A stretch of DNA of 64,000 nucleotides from Bigelowiella natans CCMP2755 (GCA_000320545.1 ADNK01001329.1:1-64000), one strand, 5' to 3'; positions 1-12,962 are shown, numbered from the stretch's first letter. Notes: a model not told the origin generated them from the sequence alone. Numbers and translations are program-made.

Positions 1-96
1 CAAGTGAAGATCTGAGCAGGAGTAGCAAAACAAGTAAGAATAATAATCAAGTGTCCATTGCCTGATTTCTCTGAGCAAGTATGTTTGCAATATACA

Positions 97-167
<71 letters not shown>

Positions 168-210
168 ACTCACACACTCACACACACACACACACACACA
201 CTCACACACT

Positions 211-262
<52 letters not shown>

Positions 263-591
263 AAGATCGAGCTTCTTTATACTCATAAGGTTGTTATTGG
301 TAGTATCCGCGTTGTTGTGTTGTAGTACCAAAAGCCATATTTTAAAAAGCTTAAGCAGATTGCTGTGTCTCCGACGATCAGTCTCGCGATAGCACTATTT
401 CATAAGGAGGAAGAAGAACACACAAATTCCAATCAAGAGTATGGTGCTGCCATATAGAATCCGTCATGTTATCGGAATAATAATAATAATGATGAAAATA
501 ATATCGATGTGCTACTACCATCAGGCCGAATAAGAACATCCCAATGCGAAGTGCTGTGATTTATAATCAATGTTTGTTTATAGTGCAATAC

Positions 592-635
<44 letters not shown>

Positions 636-771
636 GAGATAATGTGTGCTTTCCAGAAATTGATGAGACATTTGGCACAGTTCTAAGGCTATGAGAACGA
701 ATGAGAGATTATGGGATGATATACTTTTAACTCTTGATTTCCCCTTCATCATCATCATCACCATCATTTGA

Positions 772-808
<37 letters not shown>

Positions 809-1448
809 TTGATATATATTATCATCATCCCAATTGATATCATCATCGCTCTCATCGTCATTTCAGTTCTTACCAACGAAGGGATGTAGTCCAAGATATC
901 TTTGAAAAAGAAGGAGAAGAAGAAGAAGAAGAAGAAGAAGAAGAAGAAGAAATATTTTTGCAAGATCAGGCACCGTGGCTTGTTGGCTATCATGACACAG
1001 ACCGCTTTTGTAAGTGGGGGCGCGGTCGTCGTTGGAAGAATACAAGCAAAATGCGCTGTGATGCACTCATATTGGAACGAAAGGGCATTACGTTTCCAAA
1101 TACTTCTCGCCACATTTTGTAATATCATCCTCATCACCATCATCGAATTCAGCACATTGCAGTCATTTCTTTTCTTCTTCTATTCTTCTTCTTCTTCTTC
1201 TTTCTTCTTTCTTCTGCCTCTTACGATTTCAACGCAAAGGGAATCCAGTTAACGATGATAACAGCCAGCAAAAGCGCTATATTCATCCCCCTGCAATTGT
1301 CATTATCATTATTGCATTCATCCCCATGCAATTGTCATTATCATTATTGCCTTCAAGATAACAAATGAGGAGGGTGTCGTACATCTCCTGTACCCCATGA
1401 GAAATGAGGACATATAATGTCCTCATCTTGACTTCTCACTCGTTTCTT

Positions 1449-1487
<39 letters not shown>

Positions 1488-1759
1488 AGAGGTGGCCGAC
1501 GAAACAAAAGCCGGGTTGAATATGCCCCCTTTCCCCCTATTTTCCATCTCTCTTCTCTCTTCTCTCTTCTCTCAAAAATGTCAATATACTCACACTGGCG
1601 CTAAAAGGCGTAATATCATCGGTTCTAAGAAACAGCAGATATGAATAAATGGCAATGATGATGATCACGAGGAGGAGAAGGAGGAGGGGGAGGAGAGAGA
1701 ATGACACTTAGTTGCCAGCTATGCTGTGAAAGGAAGAAAGTTGCTTATCCGGTATTCGT

Positions 1760-1803
<44 letters not shown>

Positions 1804-2078
1804 GAACGTATATCTTGACAACTCTCGACAGATAGCATTGTAACAAATAATAACAATAATAATACGATAAGACGACTACTACTACTGCTACTATAACTAC
1901 ACTACCGTTACGTAACATTGAGTATGAAGAGCGATCTCCTCGTTGTCTGAATATAGCCTATAGAGCAGAAAGAAGGATTAGGAGGAGGGATAAGACAAGC
2001 GGAGAGGTTGTGAATAGATAAATAGAGAGAGTCTTACATATATGAGAAAGAAACACAGGAGAAAAATAGAGGGGGGGG

Positions 2079-2112
<34 letters not shown>

Positions 2113-2433
2113 TTGACTAATTTAGCGTATCATTTGCTTCTGAATAAGATAGTATTCTTCTTCCTCTACTTCCCCCCCCTCCTCCTTACGTACGAAGTAT
2201 AATGTGAATCCAACATCAGCAAGGGCCCAGGCTTCAAAAGCGCTAAATGGTACTGTGGCGACGAAGAGTAGCGCCAACACAAAATGACATCAATAATGTT
2301 CACGACGAGAGATTTTTCATCGGCCAGCAAACCACATGCGAGTACTAATACGGCATATCTCTGCACTTGATCCACACCAGAATATATTGAAGCTACAGGG
2401 GGAAGCAGGTGCTCAGCGAAACTCATGTCTTAC

Positions 2434-2486
<53 letters not shown>

Positions 2487-2493
2487 ATCTATC

Positions 2494-2538
<45 letters not shown>

Positions 2539-2688
2539 AGAAACACATATATGCCAAGTATGCGTGTAGTTGATGTAGTTAAGAATTACTCTGCGGAACT
2601 TCAACTGCGAGACTGCTATTCCCAACTCCAGCACTTTGTAACATCGATACCGCAGCAGGAGCAACGTTGTAGAGATCCACAGAGAATT
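1..2688. repeat. Microsatellite-rich stretch without a defensible gene
   Basis: The stretch is dominated by simple repeats: (CT)n at 98-134, (CA)n with CTCACA variants at 134-220, (AG)n at 220-258, (AT)n near 596-631 and 774-801, (GAA)n at 911-950, (GA)n at 1452-1483, (CT)n at 1761-1800, (GA)n at 2080-2110 and (CT)n followed by (CA)n at 2431-2536. Between them are short open segments with plausible splice sites, for example around 962-1000 on the plus strand, followed by a GTAAGT donor, and 2340-2426 on the minus strand. None resembles a known family and I could not chain them. Introns of a gene whose exons lie off the left edge is a reasonable reading, but unproven. Confidence 0.6.
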
Positions 2689-3994
2689 TTACGAATAGCA
2701 CCTATCGAGTGCGGGCATGCGACTATATTTGCTCCTGTGCATACGCCTCAATTTGTGAATAATGGTGTGGGCAAGCAGGTAGTAGGGTAGTTCCAAAATC
2801 CACTGCTGTATCTCCCTTTGATGGTGCGGCATGGTGTCATTACTACCAACTATCTGTTTACCAGAGTCGCCATCATTTTCATCATCGATCTATACCCCTG
2901 GCCATTTATGATGCCTCCGTACTGATAGCATAGAATGGAGGAGGAGGAGGATGTAGTAGCGGCAATAGTAGTAGTGATGAGCTGCTACTGCTATTGCTGC
3001 TATTGTGTTCTACCTGTGAGCATTGGCTGGAGATGGAGAAATGGTTTGCATTAGAAATTGCAGTGCCACATAAGAAGCAGAACTCATGACGGCAGCTCTG
3101 GCACGTCATGCGGTTGTTTCCTAGGGGTGGAGGGGGGGGGAGGGGGCGGTCATACATGTATCATCATCATCGCATTAATGTTTAAATGAATACAGAAGAA
3201 GAGGAGAAAGACATTTGGCCATCTTCCTTGCTAGTTTCTATCATTGTTGTCCCCATCGTGTGTTTGCATGTGCATGGTGTCAATAACAGGTGTGTTTGAA
3301 GATTTACTACTACTTCTACTACTACTACCAATAATAACAATAGCAATTAATAATGATAATTGTAATAACCGTTTTTTCGCTCGACAAACATGCCACATCT
3401 TGGGCAATCAGTGAGGTCCCGGCCCCTTGTCCATTGCTTGATATAACGCGCGACGATGCAGCGCACGGCGAGAACACAACAACACGATGAAAACCAGGAT
3501 TAGTAGTAATAATGCACCCCAGACAATACACACACACCAATTGTTGTTTGTTTTTGTTGTTGTATGTTGGCAGTCAGAAAGAGGAGAGCAGTAAAATGTA
3601 GAAGAGGAGGAGAGGGGGAAGAGGAAGAGGAATGATGAACTCTTCAAAGCAGAGATTCATTTATCATAAACATCCCCACAATCTGTTAAGACGCAAACTC
3701 TTTCTTTCTCTTTCTCTCTCTCTCTCTCTTTGACTCGCACACACACACACGCACACGCACACAGATGGGAGCGTCATCTACGACTAGAGAAGTAGGTGGT
3801 GTGTGCAAGCAGCACAGAAGGAGTGGCTGATGATGATGGTGATGATGATGACGTTGTGTAGCATGATCCACCTTTTCTTCCTTATCCCACGACTTACAGT
3901 CACTCCCTGATTGATAGTAGAGCATCATAGGAGAGAGGGAAAGGAGGATGGTGACGAGAGATGAATAGATCGATAGGCAGGTAAAGGAGAGAGT

Positions 3995-4047
<53 letters not shown>

Positions 4048-5087
4048 GCATCAACAATAAACGCAAACATTTCCACCATGACCTCACCGTAATAGCATAT
4101 CTCAAACTTGTTGTAAGAGTAGTAATACGCATTATCATCATCATCATCATTATCATCATTATCATGTGGCAGGTTGATGTGATGATGTGCTATTCCTCCC
4201 AACAAACAACCCAACCTGGATGATAAGGTAGACTGCAATCGAAACATACACTGCTCCTATATTATTCAGTATTCACAACACGACAACAGCAGCAGAAACC
4301 AACACATAAATCCACATCATGCAGAGGGGGCACACGTAAGGAGAGTGCATATTAGCACTTGATGATATCACCATCCACACACTTGCTTGGGTATTCATTG
4401 CGGGTATATACATAAATGTAATGTGGTAGAAGGAAGGAAAAGAATATCACGACATAACCATTACATTTGATGGATGATGCCATAACTATTTTGTTGTTTT
4501 TCCATCAAAAGTAGCCTTGGCTTCATGTAGCATATAATCACCAACGCCCCCCCCCCTCCCCCTCTCCGCATACACTTTTTCGTCTACTAATATGAGCTAC
4601 CAACACGAGGAGCAAACGGATTTCCGCTTTGGCGGCGACGAGGACAAAGCTGGTTAAAGTTTATGCATAAGAAAACAGAATAACAGCGAGGAATCAATGT
4701 ATAAATGCGGAAACAGACAAGATAATGTCCACGTTACTAAATCCGTTGGTGAACACGTGCACATGTGCGTATAACCCCCTCCACATGCATTATTTTCTTT
4801 CTGTATTTGATTTGATAAGTTTTTGCCGTTGTTATCTATCGTTTCCTCTTCAATGTTAGTTTCACGCATCCACATCATCCATCATCGTCATTAATAGACC
4901 CCCCCCCTTTGTCTTGGACAACAAACTACAAATAGCTCTAATTCTTCGCTCGAGTAGTATTGTCACCTTCTCCTAAGAGCTTTGGTAAAAGCAGAAATCC
5001 AATCCCAGAAGTTGCGAAATAGCCAACGCAGTTGCGAAGGCTATCACCCGAGAAGAGAAAGCTCTGAAGAGGTTGATATTGAGGGTC

Positions 5088-5124
<37 letters not shown>

Positions 5125-6029
5125 GCAGAAGGGGGGTTATAGCACATACGGATCTTCTCGTTTTAACTATTGTGTGAAGAACCGTATTTCTACTATCGTT
5201 TGAATCAATGGCGAGAGGATATATTGTCTAAATGTGGTTTTGTATAATTGCGGAAATTGCCCACCGTGAGCGGCACTATTGTACTCCAAATAACGTCAAG
5301 CACGGGGCCTTTAAGCACACCGAGATAGTCGTACTGGTACCTATTTTGCACGCAGATACATCCCATCATATCAAATGACAATAACAGATGTATACTCTTA
5401 TTTTTTGCGGGAAAAGGTATGCTTTTGTAGACGCATTTATCATCACCCTCACCCTCACCCTCACCATGACCACCACCATCACTGTCAGTTGTAGATGTAA
5501 GTGTTTCTTCTAAAGTTTACAGTTTCGAAATGAATGTTGCAATGAGTCGGCATTTTATGTAGGTATCTAGCCCCCTCCATCCCGCCCCCCCCCCCCCCCC
5601 CCCTTGCCAAGCTCTGCCAACTGCCGGCTTGCTCACTACCCATGAATCGGTTTGCTGCACTTTGGGTTTGGACACCATCGTACGTTCGGGTCCGCACGCA
5701 ACCTTTTGTTTGTTGTAGGAAGAAATATACTCATACTTGAGGATGGGGGGGAGAAGGACGACGAACGACGACGATAGATACCACCAACAGATTCTATAAT
5801 AATGATGATAATGATGATGATGATGATGATGATGATGGATGATGGGGGTGGTGGTGAAGATGATGACGCAGAAGGGAGGAATACGCGTGGTAATACTACT
5901 AATACTGCCACTGCTGCCACAACGGCAAATACAACCTTGCTTGTTTGACGAAGTTCTTGTACTTATCAAACATCTTATTGCCAACGTAGAGCTTAACATC
6001 GGAATCGGAAATCTATACGCATAGTGTAT

Positions 6030-6104
<75 letters not shown>

Positions 6105-7420
6105 GATAGCTGTTTCTGAATGTGTTTCTTCTAATTGTTGTTTTGTTTGTTATCATGAATCATCCTCTTCTTCATCATCCGCCGAGAGTATCTCAACTAC
6201 TACCTTGCGGTCGCAGTTGTTCATGATGCAAGTCACCTCTAACGGTAGTAAGTAAGTAAGTACGTCGTAATCGTGGCGGTGGTAAGGAGGAAGGAAGGAG
6301 AATGATAAGAGAGGAAGAGTTGCGGTATAGTAGTGATGATAGTAAACATATAAAAACAACACCTATGAAGAAGGAATACACCAACATCATATGTATAGCA
6401 TTATCTGGATTGATGAACTCCTACCTTTGGCGATTATTTGAGATTCAAGCTTGTCTTTGAGGTAGCCCCTCCAGCACTTTTTGTGGAAATAATGGCCGCA
6501 ACTTGGCAGCTCTGAATGAATTAGCGAGGATAATGTGAAGCATTTAGGTTGGGAGTGGTACTACTCCCAAGTGAAGATATTATCATGGGTTAATGTGTGT
6601 CGAGTAGCGGCGCAGGTGTATTAGTAGGTAGTAACCACCTGCTCTCATCCCGTTGGTAAACGTTTGATTGTCATCAACGCTTTTAATCTCCTCGAAACAC
6701 ACCTTGCACGTCTTTGGTTTTCCAGCATCATTATTCTGGTCTTTGCTCGATTTGGCTTCCCTATTATGATGAAGAATATAAACGGATGATGACGGGTGTT
6801 TCTTAGATGAGAATCGAGACCTACGGGGTTCTACCTGTGCTTGGTGTTCTGTTCAAGAATCTCCGACGATTTCTAAACATACATTTTTTTAAGAAAGAAA
6901 CTAGTTCGTTATCATTGCTTGTGATTCAAGCGAATGCAAACCTTTCTGATCAATTCTGGGGTTGGCTGAAAGATCTTATTGTCAGATCTTTCCTCAAGGC
7001 TTTTTCGTTCCCTCTCATCATGGACGCGTATTAGCTCGCCTAGAACAGTCTGTTAAATCAATAATTGTACTTTTCAGCTTAACTGCCGTCTCGGTCATTA
7101 TCTGAGCAACGATCTCTTACTACTACTACTACTACTACGTGCATGAATGACCTGGACTGTTGGATCTAGGTCGGGCACTTTGTTGATAGCCCGGCAAATA
7201 TCTTCCAATTTAAAACCCCTGCTCCATATTTTGATGTTTGATTCTCAATCTGATACAAAAAGGATACTTGAAGAATTTCTACGTACATGTGAATCAGCGG
7301 GCGAATAATCGTTGACTTCTGACGCATCAGAGTGGGACGGGACTGAAGAGAACACAGTCAGTGGCGAGCTGGCTGCCGACAGAAATATCAAACGCGGGGA
7401 CTATAACCACCAATCAGTAT
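2689..7420 (-). CDS. RBR (RING1-IBR-RING2) E3 ubiquitin-ligase-like protein, multi-exon
   Basis: RBR ligases pass ubiquitin from an E2 to a RING2 cysteine and then to substrate. Reading right to left, exons give CKVCFEE (about 6700) and ELPSCGHYFHKKCW (about 6500) of RING1, CIMNNC (about 6220), ISDSDVKLYVGNKMF (about 6000), the IBR start VRWCPNPKCSKPIHG (about 5640-5700), VCFDCSLPYHP (4216-4256), SDCKSWDKEEK (3872-3906), then RING2 as TDCPRCGMFVERKN (3370-3436) and RMTCQSCRHEFCFLC (3014-3120). Phases agree across the junctions from RING1 to RING2. The RING2 ending with HF is RNF14/Ariadne-like. Odd points: the position normally holding the catalytic cysteine (G-C-N-x-M) reads G-N-N-R-M, and the second IBR C-x-C pair is not found, perhaps in a missed exon within 4257-5630. 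The last exon (from 2889, acidic IDDENDGDS) and the first exons upstream of 7250 are uncertain. Introns carry (GA)n, (AT)n, poly-C and (TA)n(TG)n. Confidence 0.78.
6030..6103. repeat. (TA)n-(TG)n compound microsatellite in an RBR intron
   Basis: About 40 bp of TA repeats run directly into about 30 bp of TG repeats. They lie in the intron between the RING1-end exon (about 6213) and the first IBR exon (ending near 6018) of the minus-strand RBR gene. Other expanded repeats of the same gene are (GA)n at 4005-4046, (AT)n at 5088-5119, poly-C at 5584-5603 and (ATG)n at 5790-5838, all in predicted introns. Confidence 0.9.
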
Positions 7421-8142
7421 ATGGATATTTTCATCATAGTGCACACTTAAAATAGGAGTGAATAGCTCACAATCGTCGACTTCGATTGTTGAACCCAAGT
7501 TTATCGATCGAACGACGGGAAAAATCGATATACCGGGCGCTTCTCTTTGATTTTCCCTCCGATCTTCTTATTTTTTCTGGGTTTTCGCGTGGACTTCACC
7601 CTCGCCATTTTCCTACCCTGGACCGCTCCTGGAGTCTGTGATTTGGATGCCCTTCTGGAATGCCGATGTGTGCACCTTTTGTTATAATTTCTAAGAAGCA
7701 TCGGCAAGACGCAAGATGAGAATCGCATGCATCTTGGACAATAATTGATGTCTTCTGTGAGGCAAACGTTAAGTTAACCTCTTGCATTATATGGATGCGT
7801 CAACAAACCATGTTGTCGCATCTTAGGCAGGGCGTATCTATGATGAAGGAATCTCATAATCACTGAATTTCAAGTAGTTTGTATGTCTAAAACCCACCAT
7901 AAAAACTGCAATTACTACGCAGCGACAAGAACATATTGTACCCTGAGGAGTAAATTAGATACATTTCTGTTACATGAACTCAGTCAACCCTTTCTCGTGT
8001 TCTTAATATTGCGCGGCAGTGCGTTCCCTTTAGCTGTGGCGTGTGTGGCGTAGCTAGTTCTTTACTGCAGCCCCATCGCTTCTATTCATCCTTTTAGAAG
8101 AAGGGAGAACCCTTTGATAAACCAAAAGTAGAGACTCAACTC
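7421..8142. promoter_or_regulatory. Head-to-head spacer between RBR (-) and FoP/CHTOP (+)
   Basis: The spacer separates the 5' end of the RBR gene from the start codon of the RGG protein at 8143, so both promoters must lie here or in unrecognised 5' exons. I see no TATA box or other motif I can defend. An open frame on the minus strand at 7501-7728 encodes a basic stretch, but it has no family resemblance and sits where the RBR 5' region should be. No TGCA/GCTAGC-rich sequence is present, unlike the 3' junctions. Confidence 0.4.
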
Positions 8143-8963
8143 ATGCCAGAAAGAGTGGTCATCAGCAACAAGGAAAGGCCGCTCACCTTAAATGAGCGCT
8201 TTGCGACCCTCAACCCACAGCCAAGGGTTGCTGTCAAAAAGAAAGTATTGACTATCAAGCAAAACCCAAGGTATAATCTGTTCGGCGCTGCACCACTACT
8301 TCCTTGTGACTAAAGAGAGGGTGTTGTCAGGAAGATACTCATGGAGGAAAAGCAGAAGCAGGATCGACGGAGATTGATGGAACAGAAGCGGCAAGCGAGT
8401 GTAGCACGAGGGCGGGGAAGAGGCCGGGGACGCGGACGTGGACGAGGAAACAACCGTGCTGGACGAACACAGCAAGGGGGGCAGATGACCAACGTAAGAT
8501 TGGCTGAAAGATTTCCTCAACTATATGTCATTGTTACCTGATTAATTTGTTATCAACATGAAGAGAGGCAAGGGCAGGGGAACTACTGGTAGAGGCCAGC
8601 GAGGCCGTAAGGGGAGAGGTTCCAACCAAGGCCGTGGAAGAGGACAAAATAATAGTGTGAGAGGTAATGGCAGGGGAGGACGGGGTGGACGAGGACGCGG
8701 AGGACGAGGTGGCTCGCAGGGTAAAGCCAAACAGGCTAAGGCAAAGGCACAAAACCAAAAAAAGAAAACTGCCAAAGAATTACCTAAGATGAAGAGCAGG
8801 GAACAGTTGGATGAGGAGCTCGACAGGTCAATGCTCTGTCTCCATCGTAATGATGTGTACTAAGTGAGATTGTTGCAGGATGATGAAAAGGGACCCGCAA
8901 AAATGCAAACTAGATGATGCTTTAGAAGCATTCGTACAAGCCAAACAGAAGAAAGAGTCATGA
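8143..8963 (+). CDS. CHTOP/FoP-like RGG-repeat mRNA export factor (FoP duplication domain)
   Basis: Four exons (8143-8270, 8331-8493, 8564-8826, 8879-8963) join in phase to 212 aa. The N-terminus carries LTLNERFATL (about residues 14-23), matching the helix of CHTOP/FoP and other UAP56-interacting export factors. The middle is Arg-Gly rich (VARGRGRGRG, then GGRGGRGRGGRGG), the usual PRMT1 substrate and RNA-binding region. The C-terminus has two related blocks, LDEELDRMMKRD and KLDDALEAFVQA, the C-terminal duplication that defines FoP proteins. The family works in TREX-dependent mRNA export in the nucleus. The start is the first ATG before the motif; the third-exon acceptor (AAG at 8561-8563) is weak but is the one that keeps phase. 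The R-G region is the reason for long antisense open frames here, which I treat as shadows. Confidence 0.85.
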
Positions 8964-10410
8964 TCAGCAGAAACGGAAGCGTCAGATGGATTGAATTTTC
9001 CGATGGATTGAATTTTCCGAGGATCAGATTCAAAGCTTCATCATTGCACAGGAAATGTGACGCAACGAGTTTGATTCAGCAAACATGCTAGCATGCTGTG
9101 AAGCGAATTCAACTACCTGACACAATATAACAAATGTAATTGCTCTCGCAGCGCATGATGCACCAAAACCTCTAGACCTATAGATGTGGGTTGCAACAAG
9201 GGCGCTACATTGTGCAAATTTGAGCATCAATCATGATCGAAACAGATGAATGTGCGCAGCCCGCCTACAGAGCGATGCATGCACACATGCGGCAGTGTGA
9301 CATTGCTGCTAGATTGAATGGAAAGCGCACGGCGAACAGTCTAGTAGTGGCGGTACAGGTGCGCTAAATGCAAAGCACATGTGCTTGTCAGCTAGCTAGA
9401 AGAGCACAGCAGAACGTGCTGCTGCCATGGGCTGGCGGCTGCATGACTCAGGACTGCACTGGCGGTTGCATGACTAGCTAGCTAGCTGGCGGGTGACGTG
9501 CGGCTAGTTGTCAAGATCAGCATGTGGACAATGACAATTTTTGGGAGAAAAACAAAAAAAAGTCAGGAATTGTTCCAGAATGCTGAATGAGCGATGCGGC
9601 AACCATGTGCATTGATTGTCAATTGGAGTTGCATTGAGCTAGCACGCTGGCATGTTGACACAATCAATCAATGAATTTGAACTTGCATCGCATCACAGGC
9701 CCACAACACTCGCTACGTCATCGCAACATTGAGATGACGCACCAAAAAAGTCGAGACAGGGCTAGGGGGGGCTAGCTAGCTAGCTAGCTAGCCCCCCATC
9801 TCGACTTTCCACATCAAGCTCGTTGTTCGAACTGATGGCGTTTCGAGTGCCATTGACAGGGCTCCCAGTGCGATGCAGACTTGGACGCGTGCTTTTGCAG
9901 CCAAGCGCACACGCAAGACACTTGCAGTGCACGAAGTGCAGTGCCTCGAACTAGCTTCAGTGAGGTCCAACTGACCAGCCTAGTCAAAACAGAAGGAATT
10001 CAAGAATGGCATTCTGGCCATTGTGAAGCGGCATGAATGGCAGCAATGTGGCGTGAACGCAAAGCATCTACTCTGAGTAGGAATTTCCTGAAGGCTACAA
10101 CGGACGGGTCGTCCGAGGGGGCACCAACCAAGACTGCAGTCTGAATGAATTGATGAATGAATTGAGCTTGAGTGTCCCTCAATCCAAGATTTCCCGCTTT
10201 GTCGCAGTTGTAAATTCCCATTGTTTTCTCTTGGAATTTGGTTCAGTTTCGCAGTTATGCCTCTGTAACGGGATTCTTCTCCGGTGAGTACTGCAGCTGG
10301 GGCGTTGAATGTCAGCAACCTCATAACAGCTCCTTGAGTAGCTTAGATGCTCTGCACTGCCTCAGCCTCATGAGTCTTCATCCCTTGTCTTGAAGGAGTT
10401 GCTGTAATGA
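8964..10410. other. Intergenic; TGCA/GCTAGC-rich island (about 9040-9980) plus untranslated or unassigned DNA
   Basis: From about 9040 the sequence is dense in gcatgc, tgcatg, gctagc and agcaca words, quite unlike the AT-rich or microsatellite spacers. Around 9747-9808 it holds a strong inverted repeat. From about 9980 to 10410 composition returns to gene-like; a 114-codon open frame on the minus strand (9980-10324) is without family resemblance and may just reflect the 5' region of the downstream channel gene. Both flanking genes point rightwards, so this is a 3'-to-5' junction. Confidence 0.55.
9747..9808. repeat. Perfect-armed inverted repeat with GGGGGG-(CTAG)n-CCCCCC core
   Basis: The left arm AAAGTCGAGA (9747-9756) is exactly complementary to TCTCGACTTT (9799-9808). 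Inside it six G (9765-9770), a self-complementary GCTAGC run and six C (9792-9797) form a second, longer palindrome. The strand could fold into a long hairpin. It lies inside a TGCA/GCTAGC-rich island, with no gene. Confidence 0.9.
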
Positions 10411-12905
10411 ATGCAGGGGATGAGCATCCTACGGGAGATAAAGGTAACTTCAATGCGTCTTCCACTTGCTGGCCTTACTGATTTTCCTTCGTTGTTTGGT
10501 GTACCAGCAGACGATGGCAAGAAAGGATCCGCTGAAACAGTTGGAAACCAGAAGAAGAAGAAGAAGGAGACAACTTCGAGCCAATCAAATAGTCCAGTTT
10601 CAGGAAGTTTGAATCCACGAACCGTCCAAGTCGATGCAAAGTCACTCTCTTCTGCTGCGTCTTCAAAAAATCAAGCTTCAGATGCAGGGACGATGAGTGA
10701 TCTTCAAAAAGATATGCTGTCGTCACAAAATCCGTCAAGTAAGAGCAGGAGGACCAAAATATCCGGTTCCAATCTCTCTCCTCTCGACAAGTTTGTATCT
10801 CAGAAGGCCACAGACCGAAAAGATTTGGAAGGGAAAATTAATAAAAAGCTAAAAGACTTATCAGCTGTAGTAACACCAAGCATGGAAGAAGTGAAAGATG
10901 AGAAGTCAATAGACAATTTTAATCTTCAACCACCAGTCCTCATGGCATCCGCGTCAACAGGTATTCTGAGGCGCAGAAGGAGTAATGATCCGCCAGCAAT
11001 GGTTGGCTCAGTCCCGATTAACTCACTAATGCCGCCATCATTAGAGTATTCCCAATCAATCAACATTGAGGTAAGGAGGCGGAAGGGCTGGTCTGTGGAG
11101 AGAGAGAAAGCGAAGAGAGCTATAAGTCGAACACCCAGGAGCCCACTCGAATTGAAACATTCGCTCGAAGTTGAGTCGTGGACAAAAAGGCACAACATTA
11201 AGGATGGAGAGGCGTTGGACAGGTTTCTAAAAGTATTGATCGAAATGGAAGGTGTCGGCTCCAACAAAGGGAGGATCCGCTCCAAAAAAGCGTCGCCGCG
11301 CAAGCGCTTCAATTCCGTTCCCGACCAATTGAAAGATGTAGCACGGGGATTAGTGGATGATGGCCGTCCCCCACGACATGGCAGCGTAGACTTGAAATAC
11401 GAGAGCCAAGATGCTTCTCTTCCACCAGGCACAGAGACTACTGCTTCTACAGGATATTGTACAGAAGATGATTTTGAGCTAATCAACGCGGAACCGACGT
11501 TCCGTTGGCTGAGAAAGGTACGAGCAAAACCATCTACTGCAGATGAAAAGATGCGCCGTGCTATAGCTTATGTCAGAGACGCGCTATACTCGAGAGGGCA
11601 CAAATATAAGGAAGCTTACTCGGACAGTCAGGACGAGTTCACTCAACGTGTTTTGCGTATGAAACAATCAATTTGGTATCGGATGTTCCTTCAGGGAACT
11701 GTTGTCCTTCACATGGTTCTCATGTTAATAGAGCCTTCATGCGACCAACACATTGAAAACTCAACTCTTATTGCATTGGCTGTACTGGATACTATGTGTG
11801 TGACGATATACATAGCCCATATTGTGGTGGAATCTGCTGCAATTGGGATATGCGGCGTAGTTGGAAGTGGAAAGCGGCTCCCTGCTCTCTTCATTGTAGC
11901 CTGTCTGGCTGCAGACACAATTCAGAGTCTTTTAACGATATCTCGGTCCGATGGTACGGTGCCATTTCGATGGACAATGCCAATGCGGCCACTCTTATTA
12001 ATATCATGGAGGAGGGATTTATTTAGGGTGACAGTAACCGTGTTCTCGACTCTGGGAAACCTGGCAGGTCTCAGTGCAGTGGCGGCCTTGGTAATTATAT
12101 TTTACGCGTTCCTCGGAGTGAGACTATTTTCTGGATTATATCCGAAGAACTGGGAGGCTGGAGCAGACTTCGATTCTTTCGAACGTGCATGTATCTCTTT
12201 GTTCGTTTTACTTACGACAGAGAACTACCCAAACTGTCTCTACCCAGCGCTCAATTACAACCAGTGGTCTGTTGTCTACTTTTGGTCGTACTTTTCGATC
12301 ATGGTGCTTCTGATCATGTCAGCTGTGATTGGCGTTTTCATAGACTCATATCGAGAGACCATTTCAACCGCAGCGGTCATTGAAAGAAAGAAACAAATGA
12401 AAACATGTCTGGAGGCTTTTTACTTGTTGTCTGAGCCTGTAGTGGTATTAGATCAGAACCACAAGGGAGACGTAAGGACACAGAATATCATGGCGGTGAG
12501 ACGTAGCTGCGTGAAAGAGCTTGCCGAGGGGGTGGTTGATGAGAAACACAATTTTCAAATCCGAACTCTTTTGGATCTATGCTGTGATATATCCAATCCT
12601 GATGAAGCTGATAAGGTGAACGATATGCATGCTAGTGATGAGCAGTTCGTTAAGTTCTGCCGACACCTGGGCGCCCTATCAAAGAAAACGAGAGCAACAA
12701 CGTTACCAGGAGAAAATACTGTACAAGAGTCCAAGGGTGAAGCAGCCGTCAGTCAGGGAAGACTCATCCCCTTTTTGCGGAGATTATCTTCGCAACATCT
12801 CGTTGAATGGGAATCTTGCGAGTGCTGTGAGGACTACGATTGTAGTTGTGTCTCCAGATTGGCTGATTGGGTAGTTAAACCAAGTCGATGCGGAATAGTA
12901 CTACA

Positions 12906-12962
<57 letters not shown>

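Noticed and set aside
58..392. Open frames through CT/CA/GA repeats near the left end (Ser-Leu and Thr-His repeats)
   Set aside because: They are translations of dinucleotide repeats, which have no stops in any frame; nothing outside the repeats looks coding.
7501..7728. Basic minus-strand frame containing MARVKSTRKPRKNKK
   Set aside because: It resembles a ribosomal-type basic peptide only superficially and sits in the divergent spacer upstream of the RBR gene; no continuation could be spliced.
8296..8775. Several antisense Pro/Arg-rich open frames
   Set aside because: Shadows of the RGG-coding exons of the FoP/CHTOP gene; GGN-rich codons leave the complement free of stops.
10926..11486. 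186-codon minus-strand open frame
   Set aside because: Antisense shadow of exon 1 of two-pore channel A, which carries clear family motifs on the other strand.
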